Below are positions 1-5,095 of a stretch of DNA of 6,349 nucleotides, one piece after another; the first letter of the stretch is position 1; the number at the start of each line of letters is the position of its first letter. A program made the position numbers and the translations under genes. The notes under the pieces are model-generated. The model was not told where the DNA came from. It saw only the letters and a program-made list of their open reading frames with translations, and did no database searches. The stretch comes from a bacterium (GTDB lineage Bacteria > Babelota > Babeliae > Babelales > RVW-14): the NCBI GenBank assembly GCA_023249955.1, contig JAHFBR010000067.1, forward strand, positions 1-6,349, read 5' to 3'.

Positions 1-431
1 TCTTACTAATATTTTTACTTGATGCGCTTAAAGCGTACGCAATGGTGGCTTTGTCTGCCGTGTATGGTTGTTGCGCACCAGAAAGTATGCTAATCTACGG
101 CGTTGCCGGAGCTTTGCTGCTGGGTAACGCGCATTCTATCTTTATGGGTTTGCGTGGTGGCAAGGGCGTTGCGACTGCTGTTGGCATCTTTTCTTACTAT
201 TTACCGTGGCAGCTGATGCTTGGCTTTATGCTGTGTTGGTTGGCAGTAGTAAAAGTGACTCGCCGGCCGTTTGTGGCCTCGTTGACCGCCATAACATTAT
301 TGACCATCGTTTACGCGTCTGTTTTTTATGATCACCATGCGTTCTTTCTTGCTTCTGTTTGTGGGTGGATTGGTATTCGGCACTTTGCTAATCTGCAAGA
401 GTGGTATAAGCTCAAAACCAAAGCATCATGA
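1..431 (+). CDS. plsY: Glycerol-3-phosphate acyltransferase PlsY, 3' part (5' end outside window)
   Basis: The reading frame is open from the left edge (first whole codon at nt 3) to TGA at 429-431, giving 142 residues. The ATG at 42 is internal, because matching sequence (LLDALKAYA, as in the PlsY LDxxK segment) precedes it. PlsY is an integral inner-membrane enzyme that transfers the acyl group of acyl-phosphate to sn-glycerol-3-phosphate, making lysophosphatidate, the first step of phospholipid synthesis. The family hallmark GGKGVAT is encoded at nt 156-176, followed by hydrophobic membrane segments. Near the C-terminus, GIRHFANLQEW resembles the family's RHxxNxxRL motif. Full PlsY is about 200 residues, so about one third is missing. 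Oddly, the usual GHxFPVF before the glycine motif reads GNAHSIF here, so the His and Pro are not at their usual places. The family call is confident. Confidence 0.9.
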   Translation, partial: LLIFLLDALKAYAMVALSAVYGCCAPESMLIYGVAGALLLGNAHSIFMGLRGGKGVATAVGIFSYYLPWQLMLGFMLCWLAVVKVTRRPFVASLTAITLLTIVYASVFYDHHAFFLASVCGWIGIRHFANLQEWYKLKTKAS

Positions 432-481
432 CGGTGCTGCCAACGCCGGTTTTGACCTAACGGCCAATCGTACTATCAAAC

Positions 482-487
482 AGAGGG
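482..487 (+). promoter_or_regulatory. Shine-Dalgarno of the DNA ligase gene
   Basis: AGAGGG lies 5 nt before the ATG at 493. It supports that ATG as the start rather than the in-frame ATG at 328, which lies inside plsY. Confidence 0.6.
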
Positions 488-492
488 TTCCT

Positions 493-2262
493 ATGAAATT
501 TAAACATGTTGCCGAAATTTTTGACCAGATTGAACAGGAGAGTGCTCGTAACAAAATTACGGTGATGCTTGCCGATCTGTTTGCACAAGCGACGCCCAAA
601 GAAGCGGCTGTTATAGCGTATGTTTCGTTAGGGAGCCTGAACCCTCCTTACATTGGGACCCAATTTAATTTTGCTGAAAAAAGTCTGATCAAAGTGATTG
701 CAACCCTGCTGGATAAATCTGCTGCCAGCGTTAAGGAACAGTTGCACCGCTTGGGCGATGTAGGCAAAGTGGTTGAAAAGGGTGATTGGCGCGGTGGCTC
801 TGATATCGTCACGGTCACCGATGTTGCGCATGTTTTGAATGACCTGTTAGAGGTTTCAGGCACCGGTTCGCAGGATGTGCGTGAAAACAAAGTGTTAAAA
901 ATTTTACGTGCCGTCGACCCGCTTTCTGCAAAATATATTGTTCGCATTATCGATGGTAACCTGCGTCTTGGCTTTTCTGACATGACCTTGCTGGATGCAT
1001 TTTCGTGGATGGAAAAAGGTGACAAATCGATTCGTTCTATTCTTGAAGATGCATATAACATCTCTGCTGATATTGGACACATCATCAAAACACTTAAGCA
1101 GGATGGTGTAAAAGCGGTTGAGAAAATGTCGATTACGCCCGGCATTCCCATTCGTCCTGCAGCGGCCGAGCGGTTATCCGATGCGGCTGCCATCGTCAAA
1201 AAGCTAGGCGATTGCGTAGCGCAACCAAAGCTTGATGGCTTTCGTTTGCAAGTGCACATCGATAATGGTCGTCCCAAAGTGATGCGCTTTTTTTCGCGCA
1301 ATCTGATTGATATGTCGCACATGTTTCCTGATCTGATCAAAGCGCTTTCTGACCTTGATGTTAAATCGCTGGTTGCCGATGGCGAAGCGATTTGCATTGA
1401 TGTGGACACGGGTAGCTTTTTGCCTTTTCAAGAGACGGTAAAGCGCAAGCGCAAACATGATGTTGATAAATTTGTACAAGACTTTCCCCTAAAACTTTTT
1501 CTTTTTGATGTGTTGTATTTGAATGGCGAGTCGTACCTGGACAAGCCTCACAGCCAGCGTCGCAAAGCCATGCTTGATATCTGTGATGATAAAGAGATCA
1601 AAAAGCACAACATGATTTTCCCCATCGATGAACACAAAATTCATACGGCCGAAGAGCTTGAAGATTACTTTGAAGAAAATATTTCACTCGGTCTTGAGGG
1701 TCTGGTGGTTAAGCGCACCGACGCTATTTATCAGCCGGGCAAGCGAAATTTTAACTGGATTAAGCTCAAGCGCCAAGAGTCAGGGTCGCTGGATGATACG
1801 CTTGATTGTGTCATTTTGGGTTATTATCGTGGTTCGGGCAAGCGTGCTACGTTTGGGATTGGTGCTTTGTTGGTTGGTGTTTATAACAAGAAAAAAGATT
1901 GTTATCAGACCGTTGCAAAAATCGGCACCGGCTTGACCGATGAAGAATGGCGTGAAGTCAAAAAGGGCTGTGATTCGATTAGCGTTGGCGGCAAGTCGCA
2001 CGATGTTGAATGTGCTAAAGAGTTGCATCCTGATGTGTGGGTTCAGCCAAAAGTTGTGTGCATGGTGCGTGCTGATGAGATTACGCTGTCGCCGTTGCAC
2101 CAGGCAGGCGCGACTGAAAAACGTTTAGGATTTGCATTGCGCTTCCCGCGCTTTATGGGCATGAGGCCGGATAAATCGGCGCATGAAGCAACCACAGAAC
2201 ATGAGCTTGAAGAGCTGTATAAGCTTCAGTTTGAAAAGAAGCATAAGCAAAAGAAAAAATAA
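493..2262 (+). CDS. ATP-dependent DNA ligase, three-domain archaeal/eukaryotic type
   Basis: This 589-residue protein seals nicks in duplex DNA using ATP, through a lysyl-AMP intermediate. Its length is typical of archaeal replicative ligases (about 560-600). Residues 1 to about 210 fit the helical DNA-binding domain. The nucleotidyltransferase domain follows, with motif I PKLDGFR (AMP-accepting Lys246), a FSRN segment, motif III DGE (296-298), the motif IIIa-like LFLFDVLYLNG, motif IV EGLVVK (402-407) and motif V WIKLK (Lys424, Lys426). The C-terminal OB domain ends with motif VI-like LRFPRFMGMRPDK, then a lysine-rich tail (KKHKQKKK). All catalytic motifs are intact, so it should be active. 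The frame stays open upstream to an ATG at 328, but that extension overlaps plsY by 104 nt, looks non-native, and lacks the Shine-Dalgarno present before 493. The 61-nt gap suggests co-transcription with plsY. Most bacteria use NAD-dependent LigA for replication; whether this organism also has LigA cannot be seen here. Confidence 0.93.
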   Translation: MKFKHVAEIFDQIEQESARNKITVMLADLFAQATPKEAAVIAYVSLGSLNPPYIGTQFNFAEKSLIKVIATLLDKSAASVKEQLHRLGDVGKVVEKGDWRGGSDIVTVTDVAHVLNDLLEVSGTGSQDVRENKVLKILRAVDPLSAKYIVRIIDGNLRLGFSDMTLLDAFSWMEKGDKSIRSILEDAYNISADIGHIIKTLKQDGVKAVEKMSITPGIPIRPAAAERLSDAAAIVKKLGDCVAQPKLDGFRLQVHIDNGRPKVMRFFSRNLIDMSHMFPDLIKALSDLDVKSLVADGEAICIDVDTGSFLPFQETVKRKRKHDVDKFVQDFPLKLFLFDVLYLNGESYLDKPHSQRRKAMLDICDDKEIKKHNMIFPIDEHKIHTAEELEDYFEENISLGLEGLVVKRTDAIYQPGKRNFNWIKLKRQESGSLDDTLDCVILGYYRGSGKRATFGIGALLVGVYNKKKDCYQTVAKIGTGLTDEEWREVKKGCDSISVGGKSHDVECAKELHPDVWVQPKVVCMVRADEITLSPLHQAGATEKRLGFALRFPRFMGMRPDKSAHEATTEHELEELYKLQFEKKHKQKKK

Positions 2263-2265
2263 TGG

Positions 2266-2724
2266 TTAATCGCTAATCGGCTTTGGTAGTTGTGATTTTA
2301 CATTGTCCAGGCCTGTGGCCATTTGCACAACCATTGTGGCGTCAGATTTTGCATCATTAACGAGCTTATCGGTCTCTGCGGTGTCGGCATAGGGTGTATT
2401 TTTTTTGAGTGTTTCGATCGCCATATTAAGTTCTTTAACCGCGGTTGCTACGCCTTGTTGGACTTGTTGAATATTTTTTTGGCTTTCAGTGCGCATCGTG
2501 TTGATTTTTTCTTTAAGCGCTTTGCGTTCAGCGGTGTGGGCGTTGATGGCAGATTCGACTCTTGCTTTGACGTCAGTGATAGCAAGCTTTGCACTATTAA
2601 GTTTTGCACGCTTTTCTTCAACCTCTTTTTGATCTGCTGATCCAGCAAAAACAACGTTGTCCATAACGCAAATTGCCACCGCTCCAACGATAATGGCACC
2701 AGCTAGAATTGCATGCTTTTTCAT
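2266..2724 (-). CDS. Small secreted coiled-coil protein, function unknown
   Basis: This 152-residue protein is not recognised as a known family. Residues 1-27 form a Sec signal peptide: MKKH, then a hydrophobic stretch (AILAGAIIVGAVAICV), then VFA|GS as the likely signal peptidase I site after Ala27. There is a Cys at 19, but it lies inside the hydrophobic stretch and no lipobox is evident. Residues about 31-115 are rich in Lys, Glu, Ala and Gln with few prolines and look like a long amphipathic helix or coiled coil (KEVEEKRAKLNSAKLAI and onward). The tail is short and ends KPISD. The mature product is probably a helical periplasmic or surface protein of about 125 residues. ATG at 2724 is chosen because GAGGGG sits 7 nt upstream; a TTG seven codons earlier lacks this support. 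The gene converges on the ligase gene with only 3 nt between stop codons. Composition alone suggests helical periplasmic chaperone-like or envelope-spanning proteins, but no homology is claimed. Confidence 0.75.
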   Translation of the reverse strand: MKKHAILAGAIIVGAVAICVMDNVVFAGSADQKEVEEKRAKLNSAKLAITDVKARVESAINAHTAERKALKEKINTMRTESQKNIQQVQQGVATAVKELNMAIETLKKNTPYADTAETDKLVNDAKSDATMVVQMATGLDNVKSQLPKPISD

Positions 2725-2731
2725 CTTTTTT

Positions 2732-2737
2732 CCCCTC
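2732..2737 (-). promoter_or_regulatory. Shine-Dalgarno of the coiled-coil protein gene
   Basis: On the minus strand, GAGGGG followed by AAAAAAG leads into the ATG at 2724 (7-nt spacing). It decides this start over the upstream in-frame TTG at 2745. Confidence 0.65.
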
Positions 2738-2778
2738 AACGTCAAAACGTCTGAATATCCGGCATCTCTTCTCTTGTA

Positions 2779-2808
2779 AGCATAGCAGAATTATTTTCTC
2801 ATGGTCAA
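2779..2808 (-). promoter_or_regulatory. Putative sigma70-type promoter for the coiled-coil protein gene
   Basis: On the minus strand, TTGACC (2808-2803) is followed after 18 nt by TATGCT (2784-2779). TGC directly before it forms an extended -10 (TGn). Transcription would start near 2772, giving a leader of about 48 nt. The -35 matches the consensus at 5 of 6 positions and the -10 at 4 of 6. This suggests the gene is transcribed independently of the upstream HPS-like gene. It was read by eye only. Confidence 0.5.
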
Positions 2809-2835
2809 TAAACTTCAAATCTTGGGGGGAGGGGG

Positions 2836-3453
2836 TTAGGCAAGCGATTTAAAGAAATGTGCGGCTCTGGCGGGGTTATCCGCCTTGGTGATGGCTGCGC
2901 CGATGACGATCCCCTGGGGGCGAAGGCTGAGAACCTGTTCCACGTTTTTTTCGTCGATTTTGCCGGTTATAAAGATGGGTAAGGTGGTGTTATCGCGCAC
3001 GTTGTGCCATTCAGAGTCAAGGTCAAGAGCCTCAGGTTTGTTGGGGGCGCAGTGCATAATGATCACATGAACACCCAGCGCCTTGGCGTCCATAGCCGAT
3101 TGGCCAAGCGAGGGGGCATCCAAAAAGTCGAGGGCGATTTTTGCATCAAAAGATTTTGCAGCTTCGACGGCTTTTTTAATGCTGCTGTGCAAGCCACCGG
3201 CAAGCACTGAAATATATTTTGCACCGGCCTGTGCCATCATGCTAACTGCGTCGTCTGCTTTTTCGCTAATTTTTGCTTCGGCAAAAATATCTTTGTTGGG
3301 GAAGGCGGCTTTGAATGTTTTTATCGCTTTGACGCCTTCTTTATACAAAAGTAGTGACCCAACGCCAATAATATCGGCAAACTCGGCCGTTTGTTCCGCA
3401 ATTTTAAGAGACTGATTAAGATCGGGAAGGTTATAAGAAAAATGAAGTTTCAT
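2836..3453 (-). CDS. OMP decarboxylase / 3-hexulose-6-phosphate synthase superfamily protein with altered active site
   Basis: This is a 205-residue (beta/alpha)8-barrel protein, the usual size for hexulose-6-phosphate synthase (HPS) or keto-gulonate-phosphate decarboxylase. The overall pattern fits HPS: the first strand (LHFSYNLPDLNQSLKIA), then DIIGVGSLLLYKEG, IFAEAKISE, AGAKYISVLAG, a His-containing strand (IIMHCAP), and the C-terminal GIVIGAAITKADNPARAA. In the superfamily the catalytic signature is DxKxxD, with an Asp on strand 1. Here, by eye alignment, the strand 1 Asp is Asn8, the usual Glu of EVGTPL is Gly30, and the signature is Glu59-x-Lys61-x-x-Glu64. The VGRAI phosphate-site Arg is Ala186. 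HPS condenses formaldehyde with ribulose-5-phosphate, or runs in reverse; whether this protein does so is doubtful. The start at 3453 is supported by AAGGAG 8 nt upstream. The superfamily is confident, the reaction is not. It is divergent from hldE. Confidence 0.75.
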   Translation of the reverse strand: MKLHFSYNLPDLNQSLKIAEQTAEFADIIGVGSLLLYKEGVKAIKTFKAAFPNKDIFAEAKISEKADDAVSMMAQAGAKYISVLAGGLHSSIKKAVEAAKSFDAKIALDFLDAPSLGQSAMDAKALGVHVIIMHCAPNKPEALDLDSEWHNVRDNTTLPIFITGKIDEKNVEQVLSLRPQGIVIGAAITKADNPARAAHFFKSLA

Positions 3454-3461
3454 TCCTTTTT

Positions 3462-3467
3462 CTCCTT
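3462..3467 (-). promoter_or_regulatory. Shine-Dalgarno of the HPS-like gene
   Basis: AAGGAG on the minus strand lies 8 nt before the ATG at 3453. It favours this start over an in-frame upstream codon at 3504, whose extra 17 residues (MDLKDTLFCKFSKGEKG) fall outside the barrel fold. Confidence 0.65.
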
Positions 3468-3506
3468 TGCTAAATTTGCAAAATAAAGTATCTTTGAGAT
3501 CCAATT

Positions 3507-3534
3507 TTGATGAGAGAATGCGTGTTGTTACAAC
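3507..3534 (+). promoter_or_regulatory. Weak candidate promoter for hldE-murD
   Basis: TTGATG (3507-3512) and TACAAC (3529-3534) are 16 nt apart, with TGT before the -10 as a possible extended element. Each hexamer matches consensus at 4 of 6 positions. It lies in the 163-nt divergent gap between the HPS-like gene and hldE and would give a leader of about 75 nt. I saw no convincing promoter for the minus-strand gene in the same gap. Confidence 0.3.
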
Positions 3535-3604
3535 CTTACTTTATTCGTGGGGATGCAGCAATAGTTTTAGAAAATTCGTTGCTTCTGTGATCGCTTAATT
3601 ACGT

Positions 3605-3610
3605 GGTGAG
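3605..3610 (+). promoter_or_regulatory. Shine-Dalgarno of hldE
   Basis: GGTGAG lies 6 nt before the ATG at 3617. It is a moderate ribosome-binding match and agrees with the family's usual N-terminus. Confidence 0.5.
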
Positions 3611-3616
3611 TGTTGT

Positions 3617-5074
3617 ATGAAAAAGATTATCAATCGGTTGCGTGCCGCTGGCTCAAAACATGTTGTTATCATTGGCGATATTATGCTTGATGAGTACTCT
3701 ATTGGTTCAGTAGGGCGTATTTCCCCCGAGGCGCCAGTTCCTGTTCTAAAAGAGGAGTCACGCGAATGGTGCTTGGGTGGCGCTGCAAATGTTGCTGCAA
3801 ACTGTAAACACATTGGTTGCGACGTTTCGTTGATAGGTGTTATTGGTGCAAGCGATAGCGCTGGTGATCGTACCATTTCGATGTTGCATGAGCTTAAAGT
3901 ATCTACCGCAGGTATTGTGCGTTCACACGATCGGGTTACAACTCATAAAAAACGTTTTTTGGCAAAAAATCATCAACTATTACGTATGGATAGCGAAGCT
4001 GATAATGAGCTTATGCACAGGGAGTACATTGAAGTTATTGATCGCATTGATGCACTGTTGCGTCCAGGCAGTGTGATTCTGGTTTCAGACTATGCAAAGG
4101 GAGTTGCGACGCCGGCTTTGATGGCTCACGTTGTCAAGCGCTCGCGTGATCTTGGGTGTACCGTTTTGGTTGACCCAAAGGGACCCGACTTTAAGAAGTA
4201 TTATGGTGTTGATTATATCAAGCCGAATGCAAAAGAGTTTGCGCAGATGGTTTCTTTTTTTCAGTTGCCTGCTGAGCAAAACATGGAAGAAAATGGGCGC
4301 GCGTTATGTCAGCTGCTTGCACTCAAGGGCTTGATGATTACGCTTGGTGAAAAGGGAATCATGTTTGTTTCACCCGAGCTGTCGTTTATATCGCCTGGCA
4401 ACCGGCTGGAAGTTTTTGATCTGACTGGAGCGGGGGATACCGTTTTTGCGTTTCTTGCATTGGGCTTGGCGCATGATTTACCCATGAAAGACTGTCTGCG
4501 TGTTGCAAACCGCGCTGCTGCGGTGGCCGTTTCGCACCTCAAGACGTACGCGGTAAGCCTTGATGAGATTGTTGACCGATCACTGGAACCGACAGAAAAA
4601 ATTTATTACGATTGGGCGCCGCTTAAAATAGAACTTGATTGGCAACGCGCTGATGGTAAGCGCGTTATTCTGACCAACGGCTGCTTTGATATTTTGCATC
4701 CTGGTCACATCCATACCCTCAAAGAGGCAAAAAAGCTGGGCGACATTTTGGTTGTTGCGTTAAACACCGATGCTTCAGTTCAGCGACTTAAGGGGCCAAG
4801 TCGACCCGTCAACAATCTTGAGTATCGTGCTACCATGATGTCGGCGATTGGATTTGTTGATTTTGTTGTTGCATTTGATCAAGATACCCCACAGGCACTT
4901 ATTGAATATCTTCGCCCCGATGTTTTGGTAAAGGGTGGTGATTATAAGCGTGAAAGTATCGTTGGTTACGATATTGTTACATCATACGGCGGGGACGTTT
5001 TTATTATCGATTACGTTCCAGGCGTTTCAACAACAGGATTTATTGAACGCTTGATTCAGGCACATCAAAACTAA
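3617..5074 (+). CDS. hldE: Bifunctional heptose-7-phosphate kinase / heptose-1-phosphate adenylyltransferase
   Basis: This 485-residue cytoplasmic enzyme (E. coli HldE is 477) carries out two steps of ADP-heptose synthesis for the LPS inner core. It phosphorylates D-glycero-beta-D-manno-heptose-7-phosphate at C1. After GmhB dephosphorylation, it adenylylates heptose-1-phosphate. The N-terminal ribokinase (PfkB)-type domain, about 1-320, shows GDIMLDEY (20-27), the substrate-side RISPEAPVPV, GGAANVA (54-60) and the catalytic GAGD (271-274, Asp274 as base). The C-terminal nucleotidyltransferase domain, about 345-485, shows TNGCFD (353-358), HPGH (361-364, HxGH-type ATP site), RLKGPSRPVN, DTPQALI, KGGDY (439-443) and STTGFI near the end. 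Both active sites look complete. It implies that heptosyltransferases, GmhA, GmhB and HldD are encoded elsewhere. murD begins 21 nt downstream, probably in the same transcript. The gene is divergent from the HPS-like gene. Confidence 0.96.
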   Translation: MKKIINRLRAAGSKHVVIIGDIMLDEYSIGSVGRISPEAPVPVLKEESREWCLGGAANVAANCKHIGCDVSLIGVIGASDSAGDRTISMLHELKVSTAGIVRSHDRVTTHKKRFLAKNHQLLRMDSEADNELMHREYIEVIDRIDALLRPGSVILVSDYAKGVATPALMAHVVKRSRDLGCTVLVDPKGPDFKKYYGVDYIKPNAKEFAQMVSFFQLPAEQNMEENGRALCQLLALKGLMITLGEKGIMFVSPELSFISPGNRLEVFDLTGAGDTVFAFLALGLAHDLPMKDCLRVANRAAAVAVSHLKTYAVSLDEIVDRSLEPTEKIYYDWAPLKIELDWQRADGKRVILTNGCFDILHPGHIHTLKEAKKLGDILVVALNTDASVQRLKGPSRPVNNLEYRATMMSAIGFVDFVVAFDQDTPQALIEYLRPDVLVKGGDYKRESIVGYDIVTSYGGDVFIIDYVPGVSTTGFIERLIQAHQN

Positions 5075-5082
5075 AAAATGTC

Positions 5083-5088
5083 AAAAGG
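5083..5088 (+). promoter_or_regulatory. Shine-Dalgarno deciding the murD start
   Basis: AAAAGG sits 7 nt before the ATG at 5096. The alternative in-frame ATG at 5078 is only 3 nt after the hldE stop and has no good ribosome-binding match, so 5096 is preferred. Confidence 0.55.
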
Positions 5089-5095
5089 TTATGCG

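Noticed and set aside
452..479. TTGACC - 16 nt - TATCAA promoter-like pair before the ligase
   Set aside because: The start site would fall at about nt 486, inside the Shine-Dalgarno, leaving essentially no leader. Co-transcription with plsY is simpler.
328..492. Upstream in-frame extension of the ligase (55 residues with a hydrophobic, signal-like N-terminus)
   Set aside because: Most of it lies inside plsY in another frame, so the hydrophobicity probably reflects the overlapping membrane-protein coding sequence. The ligase family starts near the ATG at 493, which has a Shine-Dalgarno.
648..1409. Long open frame on the minus strand (253 codons) inside the ligase gene
   Set aside because: It lies opposite a strongly supported ligase coding region, has no recognisable motifs, and reads as Ser/Arg-rich antisense translation.
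2323..2640. Plus-strand open frame opposite the coiled-coil gene
   Set aside because: Cys/Phe-rich antisense translation without its own start signals. The minus-strand frame has a signal peptide, a Shine-Dalgarno and a promoter.
3524..3534. Small inverted repeat GTTGT-T-ACAAC in the divergent intergenic region, possible operator
   Set aside because: Five-base arms are too short to separate from chance, and there is no second copy nearby.
5078..5095. Alternative murD start at the ATG at 5078 (MSKGYA extension)
   Set aside because: No good ribosome-binding site precedes it. The AAAAGG and the MurD-like MYKLGIVGFG start favour 5096. It remains possible.
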